DNA of 64,000 nucleotides from JACKJK01 sp046159835 (GCF_046159835.1 NZ_JBJXCY010000001.1:1776887-1840886), one strand, 5' to 3'. Shown: positions 1 to 10,409, counted from the stretch's first letter. Notes: generated by a model not told the origin, from the letters alone. Numbers and translations: made by a program.

Positions 1-1114
1 CGGTGCGGCCCGCGTCGTCGGTCGATTCCTGCGGCGGGTGGTAGTGTGTCAGACGCCCGATGGACGGCAGGAAATTGCGATACGGGTCCTCGGCATAGAT
101 GCGCGCCTCGATGGCCCAGCCATCCAGCGTCACGTCGTCCTGCGTGAAGGACAGCTTCTCGCCCGCCGCGACGCGGATCATCTGCTCGACGAGATCGACA
201 CCGGTGATGAGCTCCGTCACCGGGTGCTCCACCTGCAGGCGGGTGTTCATTTCGAGGAAATAGAAGTTCTTGTCCTGGTCGGCGACGAACTCGACCGTGC
301 CGGCGCTGTGGTAGTTGACCGCATTCGCCAGCGCGACGGCCTGCTCGCCCATCGTCTTGCGGGTCTCTTCGTCCAGCAGCGGCGACGGCGCTTCTTCCAG
401 CACCTTCTGGTTGCGGCGCTGGATGGAGCATTCGCGCTCGCCGAGATAGATCGCGTTGCCATGCTTGTCGGCGATGAGCTGGATCTCGATGTGGCGCGGA
501 TTGACGATGAACTTCTCGATGAAGACGCGGTCGTCGCCGAACGAGGATTTCGCCTCGGATTTCGCGCGCGAATAGCCTTCCGCCACCTCATCGGCCGAGT
601 GCGCGATGCGCATGCCCTTGCCGCCGCCGCCCGCCGATGCCTTGATCATCACGGGATAGCCGATCTCGTCGGCGATCTTCACGGCTTCGTCCGGGTCCTC
701 GATCACACCGAGATGGCCGGGGACGGTATTGACCTTGGCCTCGTTGGCGAAGCGCTTGGACTCGATCTTGTCGCCCATCGCCTCGATGGCGTTCACCGGC
801 GGTCCGATGAAGGCGATGCCTTCCTTCTCGAGCGCCTGCGGGAAGGCTGCGTTCTCCGAAAGGAATCCGTAGCCCGGATGCACCGCTTCCGCGCCGCTCT
901 GCTTGCAGGCGGCAACGATCTTGTCGATCACAAGGTAGGAGTCTGCCGCCGCCGGCGGCCCGATGTGAATCGCCTCGTCGGCCATGCGCACATGCAGCCC
1001 GTCACGGTCCGCATCCGAGTAGACCGCGACCGTGGCAATCCCCATGCGGCGGGCGGTCTTGATGACGCGGCAGGCAATCTCGCCGCGGTTGGCAATCAGG
1101 ATTTTCTTGAACAT
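1..1114 (-). CDS. pccA: Propionyl-CoA carboxylase alpha subunit (biotin carboxylase part), 3' end outside the window
   Basis: The gene starts at ATG 1114 and runs off the left edge, so only about 371 N-terminal codons are present. The translation opens MFKKILIANRGEIACRV, the classic biotin-carboxylase N-terminus. The ATP-grasp glycine loop GGGGKGMR and the active-site block EMNTRLQVEHPVTE are both visible. The enzyme carboxylates biotin with ATP and bicarbonate, and a beta subunit transfers the carboxyl group to an acyl-CoA. The nearby beta subunit at 3894-5426 is of the PccB type, which is why I prefer pccA to accC. The BCCP domain, which would settle this, lies outside the window. No convincing Shine-Dalgarno is seen before the ATG. 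Confidence 0.88.
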   Translation of the reverse strand, partial: MFKKILIANRGEIACRVIKTARRMGIATVAVYSDADRDGLHVRMADEAIHIGPPAAADSYLVIDKIVAACKQSGAEAVHPGYGFLSENAAFPQALEKEGIAFIGPPVNAIEAMGDKIESKRFANEAKVNTVPGHLGVIEDPDEAVKIADEIGYPVMIKASAGGGGKGMRIAHSADEVAEGYSRAKSEAKSSFGDDRVFIEKFIVNPRHIEIQLIADKHGNAIYLGERECSIQRRNQKVLEEAPSPLLDEETRKTMGEQAVALANAVNYHSAGTVEFVADQDKNFYFLEMNTRLQVEHPVTELITGVDLVEQMIRVAAGEKLSFTQDDVTLDGWAIEARIYAEDPYRNFLPSIGRLTHYHPPQESTDDAGRT

Positions 1115-1316
1115 GCGCGAGGCCGGCTGACTGGTTCTTGTTGTCGTTTCAGGGTCTGTGAACCTACCCTCGCCGCGCCGATACCGCAACGCGGCAGGTG
1201 CGCCGGGTTCCCCGACATTTGTCGCACACGCTTAAGGCCCCAAAGGCGTTAAAATACCTGTTCCGGGCGGCAATTTCACATGGCGTTCGCGCGCGCGGTG
1301 GTCTAACACCACGCGA

Positions 1317-2207
1317 ATGTCAGACGATCGACCCACAACGGCAGAATTCCGCGCCCCTGCGCCGCGGCGAAAAGTCGGCGGCATGGCCCCGGCGCGCAGC
1401 GACCGTGCGCTGCTGATGGCGGCGCTGAACGTCACGCCCGATTCCTTTTCCGACGGTGGTCACTTCTTCGATCCCGACAAGGCGATCGCACGCGCCGCCG
1501 AGATGGTCGCGCAAGGCGCCGACATTCTCGATATCGGCGGGGAATCCACCCGCCCCGGTTCCGCCGAAGTCAGCGCCGAGGAAGAACTTGCCCGGCTCAT
1601 CCCGGTGTTCGACGCGGTGCTGCCCAGCATCACCGTTCCCGTCTCCATCGATACCTACAAGGCCGACACCGCCGACGCCGCGCTGAAGGCCGGCGCAACC
1701 ATCGTCAACGACGTTTGGGGCTTCACGCGCGATCCCGAGATTGCCGCCGTCACCGCCCATCACGATGCCGCCGCCATTATCGGCCACTGGGAGCCGGACC
1801 TGTCGCGCCAGCCGCGCGAGGAGGTCATTCCCCGCATGGTCGCGTTCCTGGAGCGCCAGGTCGAGGCTGCGCTCAAGGCCGGCGTGAAGGGCGAGCGCAT
1901 CACGCTCGATCCCGGCATCGGCTTCGGCAAGACGCCGGCCCAGAACCTCATCGTCCTCGACCGGATCGCCGATCTCTGCGCGCTCGGATTCCCTGTCCTC
2001 GTCGGCGCGTCACGCAAGCGCTTCATCGGCGAAATCACAGGTCGTGACCCGCTGGATCGCACCGCCGGCTCGCTCGCCGCGCACTTGCAGGCTGTCGCCA
2101 ACGGCGCGGCCGCAATCCGCGCCCATGACATTGCCGAACACCATGATGCGATGCGCGTGATGCACGCGATCGCCACGCGCGCCATGCCGCGCAAAGACCA
2201 AGGATAA
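1317..2207 (+). CDS. folP: Dihydropteroate synthase
   Basis: A 296-residue protein that joins p-aminobenzoate to 6-hydroxymethyl-dihydropterin pyrophosphate, giving dihydropteroate in the cytosol. Hallmarks are the N-terminal loop MAALNVTPDSFSDGG (residues 34-48), DIGGESTRPGS, the metal/pterin segment IVNDVWG, and the C-terminal GASRKRF loop. About 30 extra residues precede the conserved core, so translation could start at the internal ATG coding MAPARSD (nt 1383). It is the first gene of a plus-strand folate operon, 4 nt before folB, and is divergent from pccA. Confidence 0.96.
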   Translation: MSDDRPTTAEFRAPAPRRKVGGMAPARSDRALLMAALNVTPDSFSDGGHFFDPDKAIARAAEMVAQGADILDIGGESTRPGSAEVSAEEELARLIPVFDAVLPSITVPVSIDTYKADTADAALKAGATIVNDVWGFTRDPEIAAVTAHHDAAAIIGHWEPDLSRQPREEVIPRMVAFLERQVEAALKAGVKGERITLDPGIGFGKTPAQNLIVLDRIADLCALGFPVLVGASRKRFIGEITGRDPLDRTAGSLAAHLQAVANGAAAIRAHDIAEHHDAMRVMHAIATRAMPRKDQG

Positions 2208-2211
2208 TCCC

Positions 2212-2598
2212 ATGACGACCCCCATTTCGCGCCGCGACAAGATCTTCATTCGCGACATGGCCTTCCATGCCAATCACGGCGCGTTCGAGCACGAGAAGGA
2301 CTATCCGCAACCCTTCCTGGTGGATTTCGAAGGCGAGATGTTTCTCGCCCCGTCTGCCGAATCCGATGATGCCGGCGACACCGTGCGCTACGACCTCGTG
2401 GCCGGCACCATCCGCGAGGTGGTCGAGGGCGAACGCTACAACCTGATCGAGACGCTGGCCGAGGAAATCGCCGAGCGTGTGCTGGAGACCTATGCCGGTA
2501 TCGAGACGGTGCACGTCCGCGTGCGCAAGCCGCATGCCTCGGTACCAGCCCTCGTTGGCGAGGTCGGCGTCGAAATCTTCCGGCGCCGCGAGAAATGA
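2212..2598 (+). CDS. folB: Dihydroneopterin aldolase
   Basis: A 128-residue cytosolic enzyme that cleaves 7,8-dihydroneopterin to 6-hydroxymethyl-dihydropterin and glycolaldehyde. The family pattern FIRDMAFHANHGAFEHEK near residue 10 and the later LIETLAEEIAERVLE helix are clear, and the length is typical. An AAGGA lies just upstream of the ATG, inside the end of folP. The last 4 nt overlap the folK start (ATGA), so the two are probably translationally coupled. Confidence 0.94.
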   Translation: MTTPISRRDKIFIRDMAFHANHGAFEHEKDYPQPFLVDFEGEMFLAPSAESDDAGDTVRYDLVAGTIREVVEGERYNLIETLAEEIAERVLETYAGIETVHVRVRKPHASVPALVGEVGVEIFRRREK

Positions 2599-3089
2599 AC
2601 GTGACCGCCAAAATCACCAGCGGCAACACCGTGCCGAATGCCCCCGTCCGCGCCCATATCGGGCTTGGCGGCAACATGGGCGAGCGCCAGGCAAACCTCG
2701 AAACGGCCATCGCGAAGCTCGACGCGACGGACGGCATCGCCGTCGTGAAGACCTCGACCTTCATCGGCACCGAGCCGTGGGGCAAGACCGATCAGGACTG
2801 GTTCCTCAACGCGGCCATCGCGCTCGACACGACGCTCAGCGCCCGGCAGCTGCTGGAAACCTGCCTTGCCATCGAAACCTCCATGGGCCGGGTGCGCACC
2901 GAGAAATGGGGCCCGCGCATCATCGACCTCGACATCCTCACCTATGGTGATGCCGTGATCGACGAGGACGGGCTGCAGGTCCCCCACCCCTACATTCCCG
3001 AACGGCCCTTCGTGCTGGAGCCGCTGGCGGAAATCGCGCCGGACCTCAAGGTCGACGGGCGCAAGATCAGCGATCTCCTAAATGGATAG
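2595..3089 (+). CDS. folK: 2-amino-4-hydroxy-6-hydroxymethyldihydropteridine pyrophosphokinase (HPPK)
   Basis: A 164-residue protein. HPPK transfers pyrophosphate from ATP to 6-hydroxymethyl-dihydropterin, the step before FolP. Diagnostic segments are IGLGGNMGERQANL (start of the fold), the FLNAAIALDT strand, and the Mg-binding WGPRIIDLDIL motif with its paired aspartates. It overlaps folB by 4 nt and the downstream permease gene by 8 nt, so the four genes look like one transcript. Confidence 0.96.
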   Translation: MNVTAKITSGNTVPNAPVRAHIGLGGNMGERQANLETAIAKLDATDGIAVVKTSTFIGTEPWGKTDQDWFLNAAIALDTTLSARQLLETCLAIETSMGRVRTEKWGPRIIDLDILTYGDAVIDEDGLQVPHPYIPERPFVLEPLAEIAPDLKVDGRKISDLLNG

Positions 3090-3852
3090 CGGGCCGCTGC
3101 TCGATTTCGACTTTCCCGCGACGACGCTCGCCCTCGTCGCCATCACCTTCTTGGTGGCCGGTTTCGTGAAAGGCGTCGTCGGCGTCGGCTTCCCGACGAT
3201 TGCCGTCGGGGTGATGACCGCAGTCATTGGCCTCCAGCCAGCCTTGACGCTGGCGGTCATTCCAGCGGTCACGTCCAACGTCTTCCAGGCGCTCTCCGGC
3301 GATCACCTGCGTGAACTGTTCGCGCGGTTCTGGAAGTTCTTCCTGGCAGCCGTCATCTTCACGTGGGTCGGCGTGCTCATCGTCGTGAAGACGAGCCACC
3401 CGCTGCTGCCGCTCGTGCTGGCGGCCAGCCTCATCGTCCAGAGCGCATTCAGCCTTGCCAACTACCGCCCGGTCATCCCCGCCCGGCGCGAGACGCTGCT
3501 GTCGCCGCTGCTGGGCGCGGCGACCGGCGTCATCATGGGGCTGACGGGTTCGGGGAGCATTCCATCGGTCTACTATTTCGATGCGCTCGGCCTCGACCGA
3601 AACCGCCTCGTGCAGACGATGGGGATGTTGTTCCTGACGCTGACGCTGGCACTTGGCATCTCGCTGTTCGAACGCGCTGCCTATGACGGGCACATGTTCG
3701 CCATTTCGCTGGCGGGCATCGTGCCGACCGTCATCGGCCTGTTCGCGGGCCAGCGCCTGCGCCACAAGATGCCGGAAACGATGTTCCGCAAGGCGCTCTA
3801 CCTGGCACTCATGGGGCTGGGCTTCGTGATCGTCTTCCGCACGCTGGCCTGA
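3082..3852 (+). CDS. TauE/SafE-family (sulfite exporter-like) membrane permease
   Basis: A 256-residue very hydrophobic protein with about eight membrane segments. The repeated family signature is visible: a glycine-rich GFVKGVVGVGFPTIAVGV in the first half and GAATGVIMGLTGSGSIP in the second. TauE/SafE proteins are thought to export sulfite, sulfoacetate or similar small anions, but the substrate cannot be read from sequence. It overlaps folK by 8 nt and is the last gene of the folate transcript. It ends 41 nt before the convergent pccB stop, with no obvious terminator between. Confidence 0.85.
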   Translation: MDSGPLLDFDFPATTLALVAITFLVAGFVKGVVGVGFPTIAVGVMTAVIGLQPALTLAVIPAVTSNVFQALSGDHLRELFARFWKFFLAAVIFTWVGVLIVVKTSHPLLPLVLAASLIVQSAFSLANYRPVIPARRETLLSPLLGAATGVIMGLTGSGSIPSVYYFDALGLDRNRLVQTMGMLFLTLTLALGISLFERAAYDGHMFAISLAGIVPTVIGLFAGQRLRHKMPETMFRKALYLALMGLGFVIVFRTLA

Positions 3853-3893
3853 GGCACTTCACGCAGACAATCGACGGTCAGAGCCGGCCCGCC

Positions 3894-5426
<1,533 letters not shown>

Positions 5427-5511
5427 GAACTCCCCCACCGAAGACAAAAGGCGCGTCTAGTTATCAGGCCGCGCAGAGCCGACAAAGCCGACTTTCGCTC
5501 TAACACGCAGC

Positions 5512-6549
5512 CTAGCTGGCGCGTGAAAGTTCGCAAATGGCGATCTTCTCGCGCACGCCCTTGAGATCATACGCGCCGTGTTCGTGCGCCGCCACTGCCT
5601 GCGGCAAGTCGGTTCGCCCAAGCAGCGTGCCGGAAATCGTCAACTTAGAGCCGTTGGTCTTGGCGACGGCCTCGATGCGCGAGGCAACGTTCAGCACGTC
5701 ACCGAGGTAGACGATCTGCCGGCGGCTGTCGCCCATTTCACCGGCGACCACCGCCCCGCCATGCAGGATGACGCGAATCTGAGGTTCTAGCCCGAAACGC
5801 TGCCGGTAGGCGTCGCCGCGTGCCCGCAGCACATCGCACACCGCGAAGGCCGCCTCGATCACGCGCCGGTTTTGTGCAGGCGGCCCCATCGGCCAGTCCG
5901 CGATCAGCGCATCGCCAACGAAGCTCATCACTTCGCCTCCCCGGTCGACAACGGGCGCATCGATGTCGAAGAAGACCTGCGAGACAAAGGCGTGGAAGTA
6001 CTCGTCCCCGATCTGCTCGGCGATGGCCGTGGAACCGACGATGTCGAAGATCGCAAAGATGCGCTCTTCCCGGCGCGGCTTGTGATAGCGCCCGCTCATC
6101 AGCAGCGAAAAGTTTCGCGGTCCCACCAGCTGCCGCATCTGCATCACGAACAGGATCGCCGCCATAGCAACGAGTGAGAACAGCGTGTCGCGCACGAGAT
6201 CGGAAAACAGGTATTCGCCGCTGAGATCGACGGCGCTGAGCGAAACCAGCCGCACGTTCACCTGCAGAATGACCGCGATCAGCGCGGTATGGATCAGCGT
6301 GCGGAAGATGAGGCTGGCGCCGAGCGGAAACGACTTGATCCAGCGTCCGAACCGGCTGCGCATGACGAATATTTCAAAGCCGCTGGTCGCGCAGGCGATC
6401 ATCAGCCCGGCGCGCATGCCGCGCAGCGGCGGCGCGGATTGGGGTCCCTCCAGCGGGTAGGACAGCGCCGTGTAGACATATCCGATGAGCCCGCCGACCA
6501 GCGAGACTGTCAGCCACAGCGCCAGTCGCGCCTGTTGGCTGCGGCTCAT
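5512..6549 (-). CDS. Membrane-anchored class III adenylate/guanylate cyclase
   Basis: A 345-residue protein starting at ATG 6549, 7 nt after the stop of the upstream ATP12-like gene. Residues 1-140 hold about four hydrophobic segments. Residues about 160-345 are a class III cyclase homology domain, with metal aspartates in FDIVGST (D169) and FVGDALIADW (D213) and transition-state residues in LNVASR (N287, R291). The two purine-specifying positions are unusual: Ser209 where adenylate cyclases have Lys, and Val280 where they have Asp or Thr. Cyclase activity is therefore likely but the nucleotide is uncertain. It is the last gene of the minus-strand train before pccB. Confidence 0.83.
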   Translation of the reverse strand: MSRSQQARLALWLTVSLVGGLIGYVYTALSYPLEGPQSAPPLRGMRAGLMIACATSGFEIFVMRSRFGRWIKSFPLGASLIFRTLIHTALIAVILQVNVRLVSLSAVDLSGEYLFSDLVRDTLFSLVAMAAILFVMQMRQLVGPRNFSLLMSGRYHKPRREERIFAIFDIVGSTAIAEQIGDEYFHAFVSQVFFDIDAPVVDRGGEVMSFVGDALIADWPMGPPAQNRRVIEAAFAVCDVLRARGDAYRQRFGLEPQIRVILHGGAVVAGEMGDSRRQIVYLGDVLNVASRIEAVAKTNGSKLTISGTLLGRTDLPQAVAAHEHGAYDLKGVREKIAICELSRAS

Positions 6550-6556
6550 CGTGGGG

Positions 6557-7318
6557 TCAGCCCGCGTTGCCGGGCTGCAGCGCCGCCATGACATTCGCGG
6601 CCGCGTCGAACTCGCGTTTGCGGGCTGCCCGCCGGGCCATCGCCTCGGCATCCTCGCCCCACTGGCGCATTTGCCAGTCTTCGTCCACGTGGGCAGCTTC
6701 CCAGGCGCTGTCGGGGCTGGTGCGCCCCTCGCGAACAGCGAGCGCCAGCACGGCGGACCCGGACAAGGTGGTTAGCGTGTGAAGCGCAGCCAGCTCGATC
6801 GCCGAAAGTGTCTCCAGCTGCTGCGCGATGCCGTCCGCCGCCTCGACATCCTGCGAGATCGGCATGACGCCCTCGGCCAGCACGAGTTGCATCCCGAAAC
6901 GCTCGTTGAACCAGTTGATGAGCCCGTCCCACGCCTCGCGTTGCGCGGCAATCAGGCTATCCGGGCTTTCGGCGCGGTAGCAGACAAGGTCCGAGCAGGC
7001 ATAGGCGGCCACATCGCGCGCAACCTCGGCCTTCACCGTGCGCACACCGTCAATTGCCGTGTTGGCAAGCCGTGTCACCGGCATGGTCGCCGGGTTCACA
7101 ACCTCGAGCTGCGCGTCCCATTCATCGGCAATCAGCCTAGCGAGCATGTCGGTTGGAACCGACAGCGGGTTGCGCGCCGGCGTCTTCAGCGGGCGGTTGT
7201 CGAGCAGCACGTCATGCCCGCCTTCGGTCGCTCGCACCGTCACGTCTTTGTAGAAACGCTTCGGCAGTTCCATGCGTGAAAGCTCCTGCGCGCGCAGCAG
7301 CGGATTGTCGTCGCTCAC
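6557..7318 (-). CDS. ATP12-family F1-ATPase assembly chaperone
   Basis: A 253-residue homologue of mitochondrial Atp12, which shields the F1 alpha subunit during ATP synthase assembly and is common in alphaproteobacteria. The conserved opening KRFYKDVTV and the long helical core with DLVCYRAESPDSL and LAALHTLTTLSGSAVLALAV fit the family. I place the start at GTG 7318, because GTGA there overlaps the stop of the upstream HAD gene by 4 nt. The in-frame reading frame extends further upstream, but that part is only the shadow of the HAD gene. An internal ATG (MELPKRF, nt 7276) is the alternative start. Confidence 0.88.
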   Translation of the reverse strand: MSDDNPLLRAQELSRMELPKRFYKDVTVRATEGGHDVLLDNRPLKTPARNPLSVPTDMLARLIADEWDAQLEVVNPATMPVTRLANTAIDGVRTVKAEVARDVAAYACSDLVCYRAESPDSLIAAQREAWDGLINWFNERFGMQLVLAEGVMPISQDVEAADGIAQQLETLSAIELAALHTLTTLSGSAVLALAVREGRTSPDSAWEAAHVDEDWQMRQWGEDAEAMARRAARKREFDAAANVMAALQPGNAG

Positions 7319-8004
7319 GTAGCCGTCTCCCTGTGCTCGCCGCTCAGCGATGCGATGGCCTCGTCCAGCGCGGAAAAATCGTCGATGACGAGGGACGCGC
7401 CCGCCGGGCGCAGGTGTTCCGTGTCGTGGTAGCCCCATGACACGCCGATGCCGCGCGCGCCAGCCGAACGCGCCATCTCCATGTCGAACACCGTATCGCC
7501 GATGACAAACGTGCGCTCCGCCGGGATGCCGCATTCGCTCATGGCTGTTGTCACCATGGAGGGGTGCGGTTTGGAGGGGTGATCGTCAGCCGTTTGGATC
7601 GAGACGAAGTGTGCGTGCCAGTCGTAGCGTTGCAGGACGTGGTCCACGCCGCGGCGCGACTTGCCGGTTGCGATGCCGAGGATGAGATCGTCGCGCGCGG
7701 CAAACCGCGAAATCGTCTCCGGCGCGCCGGGAAACAGCGGCTCGCGCGAATCCTCCTGCCGCCGCAGCGTCTGGAACGCCTCCCGGTAGGCCCCGGCGAG
7801 ACGTTCGTGCTGTGCATGGTCCGACGCCACCAGCCGCGCCATTGCTTCCACCAGCGACAGGCCAACGACCGACAGCATGGTCTTACGGTCCGGCAGGTCG
7901 AGCGACTCCGACTCGAACGCCGCCGTCAGCGCGGCCACGATCATGTGCTGGCTGTCGACCAGCGTACCGTCCATGTCGAAGAGTACGAGCGTCGGTTCGC
8001 TCAT
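7315..8004 (-). CDS. HAD-IA family phosphatase (phosphoglycolate phosphatase-like)
   Basis: A 229-residue HAD-superfamily hydrolase. Motif I is FDMDGTLVDS with the nucleophile aspartate (about residues 9-18), motif II is IATGKS, motif III is the lysine in SKPHP, and motif IV is VIGDTVFDMEMA. An alpha-helical C1 cap lies between motifs I and II. The family dephosphorylates small metabolites; 2-phosphoglycolate is a common substrate, but it cannot be assigned here. It overlaps both neighbours by 4 nt, so it should be co-translated with them. Confidence 0.9.
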   Translation of the reverse strand: MSEPTLVLFDMDGTLVDSQHMIVAALTAAFESESLDLPDRKTMLSVVGLSLVEAMARLVASDHAQHERLAGAYREAFQTLRRQEDSREPLFPGAPETISRFAARDDLILGIATGKSRRGVDHVLQRYDWHAHFVSIQTADDHPSKPHPSMVTTAMSECGIPAERTFVIGDTVFDMEMARSAGARGIGVSWGYHDTEHLRPAGASLVIDDFSALDEAIASLSGEHRETAT

Positions 8005-8270
8005 GTGTCGTTGCCGTCCCTGTGGTCGCCGTCCTTGTTGCCGCCGTCGCGCGCTTCGATGCGTTCAATACGGGATTCGTGATTTGCGACCAGCTTCTCG
8101 ATCGCCGCGTTGGTCCGCTTCATCTCGGCCAGAAGTTCGGTCATCGCAGCGTCGTTGGGCGTCGCCGGCTTCCCGCCCAGCATGATGCGCGCCTGGCGGC
8201 GGCTGTAATACACGATGCCGGCGACGATGACGGCGAACAGGAAGATGACGAGATATTCGAGCCAGCTCAT
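8001..8270 (-). CDS. Small single-pass membrane protein with C-terminal coiled coil, function unknown
   Basis: An 89-residue protein. Residues 4-22 form one hydrophobic segment, followed by basic residues (YYSRRQAR) and a charged helical region (about 40-75) that looks like a short coiled coil. The tail is rich in Asp, Gly and Asn. I do not recognise a family. The gene is supported by ATGA overlaps with both the upstream pseudouridine synthase gene and the downstream HAD gene. It could be a membrane tether or scaffold, but nothing in the sequence shows a function. Confidence 0.72.
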   Translation of the reverse strand: MSWLEYLVIFLFAVIVAGIVYYSRRQARIMLGGKPATPNDAAMTELLAEMKRTNAAIEKLVANHESRIERIEARDGGNKDGDHRDGNDT

Positions 8271-9259
8271 GCCTCGTCATCCCCGTCCACGGCCCCGCTC
8301 GCGGGCACCTCGAAACCGAAGAACGCAAACGTGTCCACCATGTGCTTGGGCAGCGGCGCAGTCACGTCGACGATCTTGCCGGTTCGCGGATGCTTGAAGC
8401 TCAGGCGCCTTGCGTGCAGGTGCAGCCGGTTCTCAAGTACCGGCGGCGTCAGCGCATCGCCTTCGTACTTGTCATCGCCGAGGATCGGCGTGCCGATGGC
8501 CGCCATGTGCGCGCGCAGCTGGTGCTGGCGGCCGGTCAGCGGCTTGAGGCTGACCCAGGCTGCCGTGGTTGCGACCTTGTCCACGACGGAATATTTCGTG
8601 ACGGCGCGCTGCGCATCCGCCTCGCCCTTGTGCGCGGCGCGGACGCGGTCGCCCTTCGGCCCCTTCGCCTTGATGAGGTCGATGTCGATCTCGCCCTGCA
8701 CCGGGTCCGGCACGCCGCCGGTCACCGCCCAGTATATCTTGCGCACCGAACGCGTCTGGAACGCCTTGCCGAGGCTCGCCGCGATGGTGCGGCGCTTGGC
8801 AATCGCCAGCACGCCGGAGGTCTCGCGGTCGAGCCGGTGGACGAGGCGCGGGCGCTTCTCGCCCTGCCCCATGCCGGCGAGAATGCCGTCGATATGGCGC
8901 GACATCTTCGATCCGCCCTGTACCGCAAGCCCCGGTGTCTTGTTGAGGATCAGCAGGTCCTCATCCTCGTAGATCGCGAGATCCGCGATCAGCTTGCGGT
9001 CGGCGGCGCTGGCGCTGGGCGGCGGTGGCTTCGGCTTGTCGTCGGTCGCATGGACCGCCATCGGCGGCACGCGCACCTCCTGCCCCTGCGCGATACGCTG
9101 GTTGGCCTTGGCGCGCGATCCGTCGACGCGCACCTGCCCCGTGCGCAACAACTTCTGCAGTGCACCATGGCCGAGTGCGGGATAGCGCTCGCGAAACCAG
9201 CGGTCGAGGCGCATGCCGTCCTCGTCCGCGTTGATGCTGACCGTCTCGGACCCGCTCAC
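8267..9259 (-). CDS. RluA/RluC-family 23S rRNA pseudouridine synthase
   Basis: A 330-residue enzyme that isomerises uridines in large-subunit rRNA. The N-terminal S4 RNA-binding domain (residues about 10-75, MRLDRWFRERYP and GQVRVDGSRAKANQRI) is followed by the PSII catalytic domain with the motif HRLDRETSGVLAIAK holding the catalytic aspartate. LKPLTGRQHQLRAHMA is also typical. Length and architecture resemble RluC, but the target uridines are not decidable from sequence. I choose GTG 9259, whose GTGA overlaps the crcB stop by 4 nt. Further upstream the frame is only a crcB shadow. Confidence 0.92.
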   Translation of the reverse strand: MSGSETVSINADEDGMRLDRWFRERYPALGHGALQKLLRTGQVRVDGSRAKANQRIAQGQEVRVPPMAVHATDDKPKPPPPSASAADRKLIADLAIYEDEDLLILNKTPGLAVQGGSKMSRHIDGILAGMGQGEKRPRLVHRLDRETSGVLAIAKRRTIAASLGKAFQTRSVRKIYWAVTGGVPDPVQGEIDIDLIKAKGPKGDRVRAAHKGEADAQRAVTKYSVVDKVATTAAWVSLKPLTGRQHQLRAHMAAIGTPILGDDKYEGDALTPPVLENRLHLHARRLSFKHPRTGKIVDVTAPLPKHMVDTFAFFGFEVPASGAVDGDDEA

Positions 9260-9642
9260 AGCGCGCTCCGCATGGCAACCAGTCCCGCCCAGCAGGCGGC
9301 AATCGACAGCAGCACCGAACCGCCCACGTAGAGAAGCACGAGTCCTGTCTCGCCGCGCTCGGCGAGCGCCATCGTGTCCAGCGAGAATGCGGAGAAGGTC
9401 GTGAACCCCCCGAGGAAGCCGGTCACCAGCAGCAATCGCATGGCGGAACTGCCTTCGCCCCGCGCGACGATGTACTCCACGAAACAGGCGATGAGGAACG
9501 AGCCGACGACGTTCACGATGATCGTGCCCCACGGAAACCGCGTCCCGAGCGCAGACGCCGCCCACAGCCCGACAAGGAAGCGCGACGCCGCGCCTGCCCC
9601 GCCGCCGCACGCGACCAGCAAGGCCTGCTGAACGAGGCTCAT
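9256..9642 (-). CDS. crcB: Fluoride exporter CrcB/Fluc
   Basis: A 128-residue protein with four membrane helices. Fluc channels export fluoride as dual-topology dimers. Signature parts are CGGGAGAASRF near the N-terminus, the IIVNVVGSF segment with its conserved asparagine, and GFLGGFTTFSAFSLD, whose phenylalanines and serines line the fluoride pore. Unlike many crcB genes, it has no fluoride riboswitch directly upstream, because it overlaps the preceding glycosyltransferase gene by 4 nt and the next gene by 4 nt. Confidence 0.95.
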   Translation of the reverse strand: MSLVQQALLVACGGGAGAASRFLVGLWAASALGTRFPWGTIIVNVVGSFLIACFVEYIVARGEGSSAMRLLLVTGFLGGFTTFSAFSLDTMALAERGETGLVLLYVGGSVLLSIAACWAGLVAMRSAL

Positions 9643-10409
9643 CGCGGCTTTCCGTTCGCTAGCGGTTGCTTACCTGCGCCTTTGCCAAGCAGGCGAGCAC
9701 CCTTCAAGCGCAGATAGTCCAGCGTGAAGCGCTCTTTCCAACTGCCGCTTCCAAGATGATAGCCGTAGGTCATGCCGTTGTTCAGGAGCTCCGTGGCTTC
9801 CGTGCGCCGGCGCGTGCGCCGCGGATTGAAGGCGATGCGTCGTTCGACGCGCACGCCTTGGTACCGGTCCGCGCCTGCCTGGTAAATCCTGTTGAGGAAA
9901 CCCGGCCCCGTCGAAGACGTGACTTCGGCATATGTTTTCGGACTGGGCGGGTTTTCGCGCAGACTGTCGATGCAGTCGCGCCACAAGGGATGGCCGGGCT
10001 CGGACGCAAAGACGAAATTGCAGACAGCGTCCCGCCAGTCTCCGTAGTCAATGTTGCGTTCGCTGGCGAGCATCACCTGACAACCGGCATAGTCGTAGGG
10101 GCGCAGGAAGATGTAGTCGAGGTCGCAATACAGCCCGCCGAAATCCAGCATCATCAGGTAGCGGAAGGAATCCGCCCGCATGATCGGCATGGTGAAACCG
10201 GAATAGACCGGGAAGAAATCCGGATGGTTTTCGCGGACATAGGTGTCCATTGCCGCGTCGGTCCACAGTCGATAGTCCCAGTCCTTGTGATAGGTGCGAA
10301 CCGACTGGACGGCATGGTGCAAGCGCGCCGGGATGCGCTCGTCCTTCCAGGTCTGGTGGATGATCTTCGGTATGCCCATGCGTTGTGCCCGCGGCCAGCG
10401 ATCGCCCAT
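9639..10409 (-). CDS. GT32-like glycosyltransferase with DXD motif
   Basis: A 256-residue protein whose region IPKIIHQTWKD (residues 13-23) and DFGGLYCDLDY (89-99, holding the D96-L-D98 nucleotide-sugar motif) match the family of sugar-binding DXD glycosyltransferases such as Och1 and capsular enzymes. It probably adds a hexose to a surface glycan or lipid. The donor and acceptor are unknown. The start may be ATG 10409 or the internal ATG 10379 (MGIPKIIHQTW); neither has a clear ribosome site. It lies 36 nt after rarA and overlaps crcB by 4 nt. Confidence 0.85.
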   Translation of the reverse strand: MGDRWPRAQRMGIPKIIHQTWKDERIPARLHHAVQSVRTYHKDWDYRLWTDAAMDTYVRENHPDFFPVYSGFTMPIMRADSFRYLMMLDFGGLYCDLDYIFLRPYDYAGCQVMLASERNIDYGDWRDAVCNFVFASEPGHPLWRDCIDSLRENPPSPKTYAEVTSSTGPGFLNRIYQAGADRYQGVRVERRIAFNPRRTRRRTEATELLNNGMTYGYHLGSGSWKERFTLDYLRLKGARLLGKGAGKQPLANGKPR

